A stretch of 64,000 bases of DNA from Phreatobacter sp. (GTDB taxonomy: Bacteria > Pseudomonadota > Alphaproteobacteria > Rhizobiales > Phreatobacteraceae): positions 372,001 to 436,000 of the forward strand of contig NZ_JAEULY010000015.1 of assembly GCF_016793595.1 (NCBI RefSeq), written 5' to 3'. Shown one piece after another: positions 10,301 through 17,862 of this stretch. The notes under the pieces were generated by a model. That model saw only the letters and a program-made list of their open reading frames with translations, did not search any database and was not told the DNA's origin. Each line of letters opens with the position of its first letter. Position 1 is the first letter of the stretch. A program made the position numbers and the translations under genes.

Positions 10301-10466
10301 ATCCCTCCGCCTCGGTCATCAGCACAACGGTCGGCCGGTTGAGGTCGGGGAAGACGTCGACGGGCAGCCTCGGCACCACGAAGGAGCCGTAGGCGATGAG
10401 GATGAGCGCCGCGGCGAGCACGAAGAGCCGGTGCTTCAGGCTGGCATTGACCAGGATGTTGAACAT
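7338..10466 (-). CDS. Heavy-metal efflux RND transporter, inner-membrane pump (CzcA/CusA family)
   Basis: Protein of 1042 aa, the usual size for HME-RND pumps. Transmembrane segment 1 is at the N-terminus (HRLFVLAAALILIAYGSF). The first periplasmic domain has VDVFPDLNRPTV, and the TM4 segment reads GGLAIAIGELVDDAVVDVEN, carrying the acidic residues used for proton relay in metal pumps. A second periplasmic domain and the C-terminal helices with ITLAGISARNGIL complete the fold. It overlaps nothing and begins 3 bases after the adaptor stop. It should export a divalent or monovalent heavy-metal cation from the periplasm with the adaptor encoded next to it. No outer-membrane factor gene is in this operon. 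Confidence 0.93.
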   Translation of the reverse strand: MFNILVNASLKHRLFVLAAALILIAYGSFVVPRLPVDVFPDLNRPTVVLMTEAEGFAPQEVEQLITYPIETAMNGMPGANRVRSVSGVGLSIVYVEFGWSTDIYRARQQVAERLSLVQARLPRNVQPQMGPISSIMGEIMLIALTSSSTSPMDLREIADFVIRPQLLTLPGVSQIIPIGGEVRQYRITPDPVQMTRLSITPQQIEQAVQRFGANTGGGFVDQHSREYLIRNIGLTNRLDDLRNLVVTVQGGASILLRQVARVEFAPRPKRGDAGYQGAPAVIVGVQKQPTADTVTLTREVEARLAAIQRTLPAGVRADQIQFRQATFIETAIRNVQTVLLEAAAVVAVILILFLLNVRATFISLTAIPISILATAVVFQAFGLSINTMTLGGLAIAIGELVDDAVVDVENILRRLKENSEREHPLPVLGVIAAASQEVRSGIVYATMIVILVFIPLFALSGIEGRLFAPLGVAYIVSILASLIISITITPVLSYYLLSRTRIREHKDAWLVRKLKSGNRLLLNWAFDRPKTLFAAVIAGVTLAGLGAFQLPRLFLPPFNEGTLLINLQYNPGISLAESDRLGAIAERLIMQVPEARSVGRRTGRAELDEHAEGVHNSEIDVALARSARTKDEVFADIRARLSVLPVGVAIGQPIAHRLDHMLSGVRAQLAVKIFGEDLDVLRTLAANLQSRLQSVPGLVDLNTEKQVLIPQLRITPDFERAALYGITPAAITDALEGLSNGRVVSQIVEGNRRFDVVVRLAEDERSTTSLANLLVPTPKGFVPLRLIASVEEGEGPNQILRENSQRRIVVSANGDGQRDMAAIVADVRRVLAETEWPRGYGTSLEGTFQAQEEATLVIGGLSLVSLALVFMVLYSRYQSAILTAIILTNIPLALIGSVAALWLAGQSFSVASMIGFITLAGISARNGILKISHYINLALYEGERFGRDLVIRGSLERLSPVLMTALSAGLALIPLLYGAGEPGREILHPVAVTIFGGLVSATLLDTFLTPVLFLRFGRKPLEALLARRDEKSLSGVSVADAY

Positions 10467-10469
10467 GGC

Positions 10470-12158
10470 TCAGCGCACCTGATTGATCAGCGGCGCGCTG
10501 CGGATGACGATGCGCTCACCGGTTTCGATGCCGCCGGTGATGAGGACGCGCTCGGCATCGAGCGGCTCCATCCGCACCGGACGCGGTACGAACACCTCGG
10601 CGTCGCGGTGCTGGAACACGACGCTCTGACCGTTCGGGGCCTGCGTCACGCTCGCCCGCGGCAGCACGATGCTGGTGAGCTTCCGGCCCGTCTCCGCGAT
10701 CACTGAAATCGGCGTGCCTATGTCGAGCGATGACGGCGCATTCTCGATCTCGAACTGGAGCAGCGTCGACTGCTGCTGCAGCGAACGGGATCGCCCGACT
10801 AGCTTGAGAGTCAGAACCTGACCGTCGGGAAGCCGCGCCGTCGCGGTGCGGATGTCGCCGGGGTTGATCTGATCGAAGACCAGCGCCTCCACCCACAGGG
10901 AGCGCGGATCGATGACCTGGAACAGGATGTCGGCGGGCGACACGACCTGACCGATGGATACGCGGACTTCCGCGACGACGCCGTCCACCGGCGCCGTCAG
11001 CGGCTCGGGAACGACCTTGCTCTGGCGCAGCTCCGTCCGCCGCCGCTCGAGGCCGCGCAGCTGGATCTCCGTCTCCTCCAGCGACTGCCTCGGAATGGCG
11101 TTGCGCTCGACCAGCACGCGCTGGCGCTCGAGCCTCGATCGATAGAGGGCGATCTGCTGTTCGAGATCGCCTTCCGTCTGCTGCAGCGTCGCCGCATCCA
11201 CAGGCAGGAACGAGGGCTGGACGAAGGCGAGCACTTCCCCGGCGCGCACGCTCTGGCCAAGGCGCGGCAGGCCATTGCCCGCCGTCGAGATTCGTCCGCC
11301 GATCGTGCCCTGAACCTGGCCCGACCGGTTCGGATTGGCGATGATCCGTCCGGCGAAACGCACCGTCGGGCTCGCCTCCTGCGGGGCCACGATTTCGGTG
11401 CGGACCTCCAGCAGGCGCTGGGTGGGTTTCGGCAGGAAGATCGAACCGTCGGGGCGGCGATGCGGCGCATTGCCCTGCGTCGAGGCCGGCGCGCCACCGT
11501 GATCATGCCCCTCGTGAGCGAAGCTCAGCGTGGTCGCCATGACGAGGAAAGCGATGGCGGAGATACCGATCACCAGCTTCGGCCGCGACCTGAAGCCAAG
11601 GCCGATCAGGAGCCCGAGCAGCAGCGGGGCCCCAGCGACCAGCATGGTCGGCCTGACGGTCGAAACCTCCTGTTGGACGCGGGTCACGATGCCACGCCAG
11701 CCGCTCGCCCGCGCCGCCGTGGCCGCCGCCGGCGACGGGATGGTCAGCGAGCCGACGAGCAGGTCGGTGGTCTCGCCATGCCGGATGTCGGCGACGACTT
11801 CGAGGCTGCCCGGCTGCTTCAGCGCGGGCGTCGTCACCTCGTAGGTGCCGTTCGACTGGGCCTCGGCCTTGTGCGTGGTGCCGTTGATCGTGACCTCGAT
11901 GGTCGCGTCGGTCAGCGGCTCATTGCTGGCGAAACGGTCGAGATAGATGACCAGAACCTCGCCTTCGACGATGCCGACGAGTTCGAACTGATCCGAACCC
12001 GCCGTGATCCGCGGGCTGGCCACCGCCGCGGCCGGAGCCGCTTCGGGGCCATGATCGTGGCCGGGACCCGCAATGGCTCCGCCCGGGGCAAAGAGACTAA
12101 GGGACGCGATAGCGCCAAGGATGCGCAAAAGGCGCGACGCGGTGCCGGACAGCGACAT
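10470..12158 (-). CDS. RND efflux periplasmic adaptor with extra N-terminal membrane module
   Basis: Protein of 562 aa, about 150 residues longer than CusB/CzcB. The C-terminal two thirds (about 225-562) form a standard membrane-fusion protein: an alpha-helical hairpin around residues 300-370 and a beta-barrel with a biotinyl-lipoyl-like half (TAPVDGVVAEVRV). The first 30 residues are a signal peptide. Residues about 45-150 make a separate beta-rich domain (FELVGIVEGEVLVIYLD…). Two hydrophobic helices follow near 170-190 and 195-213, then HEGHDHGG. A His-rich GHDHG also follows the signal peptide. The extension probably senses or captures metal. It precedes the pump gene by 3 bases. Confidence 0.88.
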   Translation of the reverse strand: MSLSGTASRLLRILGAIASLSLFAPGGAIAGPGHDHGPEAAPAAAVASPRITAGSDQFELVGIVEGEVLVIYLDRFASNEPLTDATIEVTINGTTHKAEAQSNGTYEVTTPALKQPGSLEVVADIRHGETTDLLVGSLTIPSPAAATAARASGWRGIVTRVQQEVSTVRPTMLVAGAPLLLGLLIGLGFRSRPKLVIGISAIAFLVMATTLSFAHEGHDHGGAPASTQGNAPHRRPDGSIFLPKPTQRLLEVRTEIVAPQEASPTVRFAGRIIANPNRSGQVQGTIGGRISTAGNGLPRLGQSVRAGEVLAFVQPSFLPVDAATLQQTEGDLEQQIALYRSRLERQRVLVERNAIPRQSLEETEIQLRGLERRRTELRQSKVVPEPLTAPVDGVVAEVRVSIGQVVSPADILFQVIDPRSLWVEALVFDQINPGDIRTATARLPDGQVLTLKLVGRSRSLQQQSTLLQFEIENAPSSLDIGTPISVIAETGRKLTSIVLPRASVTQAPNGQSVVFQHRDAEVFVPRPVRMEPLDAERVLITGGIETGERIVIRSAPLINQVR

Positions 12159-12209
12159 GAGAAGGCTCCAAACGACAGGGGTCTTCGCACGCCGGTACGA
12201 CGTGCGACG

Positions 12210-12635
12210 TCAGGTCGAATGCAGCTGGCGTGGTGGTCGTTCGAGGCGGCTCGCGGCCGCGGCGTCCAGGACGAGGTCGTCCGGAATTGCAATACGGCCC
12301 GATACCGCATCGTAGCGGGCGAGCATGGGCGCGCCGACCTGCGGCGAGATCGGTGACGAATGGTGGAGGCAGCAGTCGAGCCCGCCGGCAGGATGGTCGG
12401 GCGCAGCCGGCTCGTTCTGGTGGGAATGCTGATGCCCGGCATGCGCGGCATGGGCGCCGCTTTCCAACTGGCCGCCCGCGGGAGAGGCGTGGGTCGCATG
12501 GACATGCGCCAGCGGCGCCGACATGGCGAACAGCACCATCACCGCCAGCACAAGGCGTGCCGCCGATTCAAAAGGTCCGGTTCTGACCAAGCGACGGATC
12601 AAGGTGGCCCGTTCTGAGTTGCCAATGAGTCGCAA
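12210..12635 (-). CDS. His-rich small exported protein, first gene of the metal-efflux operon (CzcI-like)
   Basis: Up to 141 aa from a TTG at 12633-12635; internal starts are possible and the true start is uncertain. A hydrophobic helix (LVLAVMVLFAMSAPLAH) is followed by a His-rich stretch (HAAHAGHQHSHQ) and a DCCLHHS motif, then a C-terminus with RPPR that recurs in such proteins. Small His/Cys-rich exported proteins at the head of czc operons bind metal and modulate induction; I infer the same here. It ends 51 bases before the adaptor start on the same strand. Confidence 0.65.
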   Translation of the reverse strand: MRLIGNSERATLIRRLVRTGPFESAARLVLAVMVLFAMSAPLAHVHATHASPAGGQLESGAHAAHAGHQHSHQNEPAAPDHPAGGLDCCLHHSSPISPQVGAPMLARYDAVSGRIAIPDDLVLDAAAASRLERPPRQLHST

Positions 12636-12843
12636 AAACTAGTTCAACGCGCCCATTCTGGCAATGCCGTGTAGGACCGGCACGCCCGTCTCGCAAGCGC
12701 GAAGGGCCAGACCCTGGACGCAAAAGCGTGAACATGGGTTGAACGGACCCGATTGGCCCCGCGACATGACAAGGCCGGCGCAGCCTGATCGGGATGCACC
12801 GGCCCGCCTGTTCGTCATGCAGGCCCGCTCTCGACAGACGGCG
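12636..12843. other. Intergenic region upstream of the metal-efflux operon
   Basis: Holds the likely promoter of the minus-strand efflux operon (AT-richer stretch 12626-12645) and the downstream end of the minus-strand amidohydrolase gene. No gene, terminator with T-tract or metal-regulator operator could be recognised with confidence. Confidence 0.35.
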
Positions 12844-14298
12844 CTACTTGCCCTGCCCGGCCTGGAACATCAGCGGCGAGATCGTCAGATGATCACGGCT
12901 CGCCCAGTCGAGCTGGCGGACGCCAGCCTCGGCGCGGCGCTGGGCCGCTTCCAGCTTCTCGCAGGCGCTGGCCAGATCCATGGTCAGCACCTTGCCGCCA
13001 TCGACCACCTTCTTGCCGTCGACGAAAACCGTGCGGATGGCCCGCTCGGCCGCCGCATAGATCATCGAGCGCACGGGGTCGCGGACCGGGCGCATGGACG
13101 GGTGGGTGACATCGACCAGCACGATGTCGGCCTTGGCGCCCTTGGCGATGCGGCCGATATCGCTGCGGCCGAGCGCCTTGGCGCCGCCGAGGGTCGCGGC
13201 ATTGAACACGTCGGATGACCGCACATCGTAGCAATCCTGCGCGATCACTCGCGACATGATGGCGACGTGGCGCATCTCCTCGATCATGTTGTGCGGATAG
13301 GTGTCCGTGCCGATCGCCATGTTGACGCCGCGGCGGACATATTCGCCGAAGGTCCGGAGCGTGATGCCGCGGCGCTGGAACACGGTCGGGCAATGGGCGA
13401 CCGTCGTGCCGGTGTCGACAAGGTCCTGAATGTCGTCTCGCCGCGTCCAGTGCGCCGAGCTGTGATGGTCGAGGAAGATGCCGTGGCCGATCAGCGAGCG
13501 CTCCGAGAGCACGCCGAGGGAGCCGAGCCATTCCACCGGCGTCATGCCGTGGCGGCGGGTCATCTCGTGGAACTCGACGACCGACTGGGCCGCGTGAATC
13601 TGGAACGGCAGGTTGCGGCGCTTCGCCTCATCGAAGGCGGCCTTGATCAGGCCGGGCGAACAGGTGTCGATCTGGCTCGGCGAGACCATGCCCGACATGC
13701 GGCCCGACGGGTGCTTCGCCGCCTCGTCGAGCACGGACATCGCCGCATCCATCGCGGCGAAGCCCTCGTCCTGAGCCCATTCATATTCGACGACATAGCC
13801 GTTCTTGGTGAACCAGCGCGCCGAACGGAACATCGGCGACAGCACGCCGCGCAGGCCCGAGGCGGCGAAAGTGTCGACCCAGCCCTTCCAGGCGACGGAC
13901 ATGTCGACCAGCGTGGTGACGCCGGACAGCAGCAGTTCCGAATAGGCGACCGTGGCCGAGGCGGGGATGTCGTCGGGGTCGGGCGCGCCGCCGGCATCGG
14001 CCCGGAACAGCGGCATGAATTCGTAGAGCGACGACTGGTAGAGCTTCTGCGAGCCGAGCTCGTCGTTCCAGCCCTTGGTCATCGGCTCGGAGGCGGGATG
14101 CGAGTGGACATTGACGAGGCCGGGCATGACGAGAAGGCCGCGCCCATCGATGGTCGTCTCGGCGGCGCCGGCAAAGCCGGGGCCGACATGCACGATGCTG
14201 TTGCCGTCGAAGGCCACGTCCGCGTCGTTGAGATAGGTGTGCTTCTCGCCGTCATAGGCGACGACCCAGGCGGCGTTCTTGATCAGAGTGACGGGCAT
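12844..14298 (-). CDS. Amidohydrolase, TrzA/AtzA-type (cytosine deaminase-like)
   Basis: Protein of 484 aa with the amidohydrolase beta/alpha barrel. Metal ligands: NVHSHPASE near residue 65, a His in FQIHAAQS near residue 235, GHGIFLDHHS near residue 273, and the catalytic Asp in GTDTYPHN near residue 330. The closing beta-sandwich carries ADIVLVDVTHPSMRPVRDPV, typical of S-adenosylhomocysteine/melamine/guanine deaminase-like enzymes, so it probably hydrolyses a C-N or C-Cl bond of a nitrogen compound. It is the last gene of a minus-strand transport operon, 68 bases after the binding-protein gene and separated from it by a strong hairpin. Substrate unknown. Confidence 0.88.
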   Translation of the reverse strand: MPVTLIKNAAWVVAYDGEKHTYLNDADVAFDGNSIVHVGPGFAGAAETTIDGRGLLVMPGLVNVHSHPASEPMTKGWNDELGSQKLYQSSLYEFMPLFRADAGGAPDPDDIPASATVAYSELLLSGVTTLVDMSVAWKGWVDTFAASGLRGVLSPMFRSARWFTKNGYVVEYEWAQDEGFAAMDAAMSVLDEAAKHPSGRMSGMVSPSQIDTCSPGLIKAAFDEAKRRNLPFQIHAAQSVVEFHEMTRRHGMTPVEWLGSLGVLSERSLIGHGIFLDHHSSAHWTRRDDIQDLVDTGTTVAHCPTVFQRRGITLRTFGEYVRRGVNMAIGTDTYPHNMIEEMRHVAIMSRVIAQDCYDVRSSDVFNAATLGGAKALGRSDIGRIAKGAKADIVLVDVTHPSMRPVRDPVRSMIYAAAERAIRTVFVDGKKVVDGGKVLTMDLASACEKLEAAQRRAEAGVRQLDWASRDHLTISPLMFQAGQGK

Positions 14299-14325
14299 GA
14301 CATCTCGTCCGGACTTGGAATGAAG

Positions 14326-14356
14326 CGGCCGGGCACGCGGCAGGCGCGCCCGGCCG
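14326..14356 (-). repeat. GC-rich hairpin after the dppA-like gene
   Basis: Perfect 9-bp arms CGGCCGGGC (14326-14334) and GCCCGGCCG (14348-14356), with further CGCG pairing inside the loop. It lies between the binding-protein stop (14367) and the next gene of the operon (start 14298). There is no T-tract, so it looks like an mRNA-stabilising or partial-termination element rather than a full terminator. Confidence 0.7.
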
Positions 14357-14366
14357 TGTTTGGAGA

Positions 14367-15968
14367 TCAGCGCACGAAGCGCAGGTCGAGGCCCTTGTAG
14401 AAGCCCGAGCCGTAGTTGTTGTGCGCCCGGAACGGGGCAAGACGGTTGGAGACCGCGATCTTCATCGGCTCGTGGTAGAGCGGAATCCAGACCGCCGCCT
14501 CATGGACCTGCTGGAGCACCTGGCCATAGGCCGCGGCGCGATCGGCCTCGTTGACCGCGGTCATGCCGGCCTGAAGCAGGCGGTCGGTGTCGGCATTGCG
14601 CCAGTTCATCCGGTTCGGCGTCGGCACGTTGGTCGAGCGGAAGTAGAGGTTCAGCGCGTCACCGGCCGTGATGTAGGGGAAGGACATGCCGAACAGGTCA
14701 AATTCCTGCGTGGCGAGCTTGCCCCAGGCAACCGTCGCATCGAAGAGCTGGATGCGCAGGTCGACGCCGATCTTGCGCAGGTCGCCCTGCACGGCCTCGG
14801 TGAGCTTCGACCAGGTCGAACCGGTGAACGTGTAGACGATCGGCGACAGCCGGACGCCGTTCTTGGCGCGGAAGCCGTCGGGACCGCGAACCCAGCCGGC
14901 CGCGTCGAGAATGCGGTTGGCTTCCGCGACATTGGTGCGGATGAGCTGCGAATCGAGCCGCTTGTCCCAGTCGGTGGCCGACTGGTGGATGTAGGAATAG
15001 GCGGGTTCGGTCTCACCGAAGTTCAGGTCGCGGGAGATCGCCTCCTGATCCACGGCCATGACGATGGCGCGACGCACGGCCGGATCATCAACGCCGGCCT
15101 TGTCGACCTTGAATCCGATGAAGTAGGTCCAGAACGCCGCCGGATTCTCGACCACCCGCAGGTTGCGGTTGGCGCGGATCTGGGCGAGGCCCGAATAGGG
15201 CACGTACTGGGTGGCCTGGCTCTGGCCGGTCAGCACGGCGGCGAGACGGGTGTTCTCTTCCGGCACGATGCGCCAGACGATCTCCTGGATGTGGGCCGGG
15301 CCGCGATTCTCGTAGATCGGCGGACCCCAGCGATAGGCGTCGTGACGGCGCATGCGCATGTCGTTGCGCGGGCGCCAGTCGACCCAGCAATAGGGGCCGG
15401 TTCCGTTGAAGCCGCGCACGCCGAAATCGGCGCCGAGGGCCTCGACATTCGCCTTGTCGATGACGACCGCGAAGCTCTGGGTGAGCTGGTAGAGCAGTTC
15501 CGAGAACGGCGCGGTGAGACGGTATTCGACCGTGTAGGGGTCCTTGGCGACGATGTCCTCGACCGGGCCGGCGCGCCAGCGCACCGGCGAGCGCGTCTCC
15601 GGATTGATCCAGCGCTTCAGCGAATAGACGACATCGTCGGCGGTCATCTTCTTGCCGTCGCAGAACTGCACGTCCTGCCGCAGCTTGAACGTATAGACCT
15701 TGCCGTCCGCCGACACCGACCAGCTCTCCGCGATGCCGGGCTTGATCGACGTCATGTCATGGTCGAGCGACACCAGCGTATCGGCCAGCATGAACAGCGC
15801 CTCGGTGGCGGCGCGCGCCGTCGAGCGGTGCGGATCGTAGCGGTCGGAATCGACCTCGCGGACGATGGTCAGCGTGTTTTGCGCCTGAGCCCTTGCGGCC
15901 TCGGTCGCGACAAGCAGTCCGCCGCCGGCAAGCGCCGTGGCGACCAGTGCCAGTTTTCTGAAGTTCAT
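14367..15968 (-). CDS. Peptide-type ABC transporter substrate-binding protein (family 5)
   Basis: Protein of 533 aa, the DppA/OppA size, with a Sec signal peptide cleaved near ARAQAQN (about residue 30). Family landmarks include LTIVREVDSDRYDPHRS at the mature N-terminus, AESWSVSADGKVYTFKLRQDVQFCDGKKMTADDVVYSLKR near residues 85-125 and a C-terminal segment IPLYHEPM. It captures a peptide-like or other small organic ligand in the periplasm and delivers it to the two permeases encoded upstream. The gene is flanked on both sides by GC-rich hairpins within its operon. The amidohydrolases beside it make an N-acyl or cyclic nitrogen compound a reasonable ligand guess. Confidence 0.9.
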   Translation of the reverse strand: MNFRKLALVATALAGGGLLVATEAARAQAQNTLTIVREVDSDRYDPHRSTARAATEALFMLADTLVSLDHDMTSIKPGIAESWSVSADGKVYTFKLRQDVQFCDGKKMTADDVVYSLKRWINPETRSPVRWRAGPVEDIVAKDPYTVEYRLTAPFSELLYQLTQSFAVVIDKANVEALGADFGVRGFNGTGPYCWVDWRPRNDMRMRRHDAYRWGPPIYENRGPAHIQEIVWRIVPEENTRLAAVLTGQSQATQYVPYSGLAQIRANRNLRVVENPAAFWTYFIGFKVDKAGVDDPAVRRAIVMAVDQEAISRDLNFGETEPAYSYIHQSATDWDKRLDSQLIRTNVAEANRILDAAGWVRGPDGFRAKNGVRLSPIVYTFTGSTWSKLTEAVQGDLRKIGVDLRIQLFDATVAWGKLATQEFDLFGMSFPYITAGDALNLYFRSTNVPTPNRMNWRNADTDRLLQAGMTAVNEADRAAAYGQVLQQVHEAAVWIPLYHEPMKIAVSNRLAPFRAHNNYGSGFYKGLDLRFVR

Positions 15969-16002
15969 CAGTTCAACTCCTCTGAAGTCCTGGGGTTTTG
16001 CG

Positions 16003-16023
16003 CGGCCCGTTCTGCGCGGGCCG
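16003..16023 (-). repeat. GC-rich hairpin between the dppC-like and dppA-like genes
   Basis: Inverted repeat CGGCCCG (16003-16009) and CGGGCCG (16017-16023) immediately after the permease stop codon (16024-16026) on the minus strand. Short loop, no T-tract. It may set the relative amounts of permease and binding protein from one transcript. Confidence 0.5.
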
Positions 16024-16920
16024 TCAGGTGTTGCGGAGCCTCGGGTCGAGCAGGTCGCGGAGCGCGTCGCCGAGGACGTTTGCGCAGAGGACGAGCAGGA
16101 CGATGACGAAGGAAGGAATGACGGCGATGTGGGGGGCGAGGAACAGTTCGTTGCGGCCGGCGGAGGCCATGGTGCCGAGCTCGGCGGCGGGCGGCTGGGC
16201 GCCGAGGCCGAGGAAGGACAGGGCGGAGCCGAGCAGGATCACCTGGCCGAAGCGCAGGGTCAGATAGACGAAGACCGAGGAGATGCAGTTGAGCGCGAGG
16301 TAGCGGGTCAGCAGCGTGCGGTCGTTGAGGCCGATGGCGCGGCCGGCCTCGATGAAGTCCTGGCCCATGACCACCAGCGCCGAGGCGCGGGTGACGCGGG
16401 CGACGGTGGGGATGGTGGCGATGGCGAGCGAGATGACGACGGCGGTCATGCCCGGCCCGACCACGGCGGCGAAGGCAAGGCCGAGCAGGATGGCCGGGAA
16501 CGACAGCAGGATGTCGGCGAGGTGCATCAACCAGCCGTCGAGGCGCTTGTAGAAGGCCGCGAGGAGACCGAGGGCGAGGCCGATCGCGCCGCCGATGGCG
16601 GTGGCGATCAGGCCCATCAGCAGCGTCGCGCGCAGGCCGAACAGCACGCGCGAGAACAGGCACCGGCCGAGCCCGTCGGTGCCGAGCAGGAATTGCCAGC
16701 GGCCACGCCCCTCCCAGACCGGGGGCAGCATGCGCAGGCGCGTGTTGGTCAGGTAGGGATCGTTCGGCGCGATCCACGGCGCGAGGATGGCGGCGGCGAT
16801 GAGGAGGACGAGCACGACGGCCGCGGCCAGCGCCAGGCGGTCGCGGAACAGCCGTCTCAGCGCCGAGGGCGGGCGCGATGCCGCGGCGGGCGCAGCGGCG
16901 GAGGAAGCGGACTGGGCCAT
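16024..16920 (-). CDS. ABC transporter permease, DppC family
   Basis: Protein of 298 aa. The start is ATG 16918-16920, giving MAQSASS…, because it overlaps the upstream permease stop (TGATG) and gives the normal DppC length; the reading frame is open further upstream but inside dppB. The N-terminal cytoplasmic tail leads into TM1 (LALAAAVVLVLLIAAAIL). FLLGTDGLGRCLFSRVLFG is the typical DppC motif near residue 85, and the EAA loop is near residue 205 (EAGRAIGLNDRTLLTRYL). It pairs with the DppB-type permease. No DppD/DppF ATPase genes are in the window, so these must be supplied from elsewhere or lie in another operon. Confidence 0.9.
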   Translation of the reverse strand: MAQSASSAAAPAAASRPPSALRRLFRDRLALAAAVVLVLLIAAAILAPWIAPNDPYLTNTRLRMLPPVWEGRGRWQFLLGTDGLGRCLFSRVLFGLRATLLMGLIATAIGGAIGLALGLLAAFYKRLDGWLMHLADILLSFPAILLGLAFAAVVGPGMTAVVISLAIATIPTVARVTRASALVVMGQDFIEAGRAIGLNDRTLLTRYLALNCISSVFVYLTLRFGQVILLGSALSFLGLGAQPPAAELGTMASAGRNELFLAPHIAVIPSFVIVLLVLCANVLGDALRDLLDPRLRNT

Positions 16921-17858
16921 CACTTGGCGACCCGCGGATCGAGGACGCCGTAGAGCACGTCGACGACGAGATTGATGACGATGAACGACACCGCGAGGAC
17001 CAGGATCGAACCCTGCGCCAGCGGCAGGTCGCGGGCGAGGATCGCGCCCACCGCCAGCCGCCCGACGCCGGGCCAGGAGAAGATCGTCTCGGTGACCACC
17101 GCGCCGCCGAGCAGGAAGCCGGCCTGCAGGCCGATCAGGGTGATCACCGGGATCAGCGCGTTGCGCAGCACGTGGCGGATGATCACCGTCCGTTCGGCGA
17201 GGCCCTTGGCGCGCGCCGTGCGGACATAGTCGGCGTTCATCACCTCCAGCGCCGCCGTGCGCGTCATGCGCGCCACCGGGCCGATGAAGATCAGCCCCAG
17301 CGTCAGCGCCGGCAGCGCGATATGGGCAAGGCCCTCGCGCGTCCACAGCGGCCCGGCGCGGCCGAGGAAGGGCAGCAGCTCCCACTGGTAGCCGGCATAC
17401 ATGATCAGCATCAGGCCGACGAAGAAGACCGGCGTCGAGACGCCGAGCACCGACACCGCGATGATCAGCCGGTCCAGCAGGTTGCCGCGGTTGACCGCCG
17501 CGACGGTGCCGAGCGCGATGCCGATCGGCACCGACCAGACGAGGCAGGCGATCATCAGTTCGGCCGTCGGCCCGATCGCATCCGCCAGTTCCGAGATGAC
17601 CGGTGTGTTGTTGATCATCGAATAGCCGAGGTCGCCACGCAGCACCCGGCCCATGTACAGCAGGAACTGCACCACCAGCGGCCGGTCGAGGCCAAGATCA
17701 CGCCGGATTTGCTCGACCACCTCGGGCGTCGCCTGCGGGCCACCGATCACCTGCGCAACGTCCCCCGGCACAAGCTGCAGCAGCATGAAGCCGAGCAGCA
17801 GAACGCCAAACAGAACCGGTACAGACAAAACCGCCCGATGGATCAGATGGGTGCCCAT
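16920..17858 (-). CDS. ABC transporter permease, DppB family
   Basis: Protein of 312 aa with TM1 at the N-terminus (VLSVPVLFGVLLLGFMLLQLVPGD) and the DppB hallmark GLDRPLVVQFLLYMGRVLRGDLGYS near residues 52-78. The EAA loop is ADYVRTARAKGLAERTVIIRHVLRNALIPV near residue 215, and the end DVLYGVLDPRV is typical. It starts 4 bases after the amidohydrolase stop and its own stop overlaps the dppC-like start, so the cluster is a single operon. It forms the translocation channel with the next permease. Confidence 0.92.
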   Translation of the reverse strand: MGTHLIHRAVLSVPVLFGVLLLGFMLLQLVPGDVAQVIGGPQATPEVVEQIRRDLGLDRPLVVQFLLYMGRVLRGDLGYSMINNTPVISELADAIGPTAELMIACLVWSVPIGIALGTVAAVNRGNLLDRLIIAVSVLGVSTPVFFVGLMLIMYAGYQWELLPFLGRAGPLWTREGLAHIALPALTLGLIFIGPVARMTRTAALEVMNADYVRTARAKGLAERTVIIRHVLRNALIPVITLIGLQAGFLLGGAVVTETIFSWPGVGRLAVGAILARDLPLAQGSILVLAVSFIVINLVVDVLYGVLDPRVAK

Positions 17859-17862
17859 CCGG

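Noticed and set aside
9198..10706. Plus-strand open frame of 502 codons opposite the RND pump
   Set aside because: No recognisable protein features and lies wholly antisense to a full-length CzcA-family gene.
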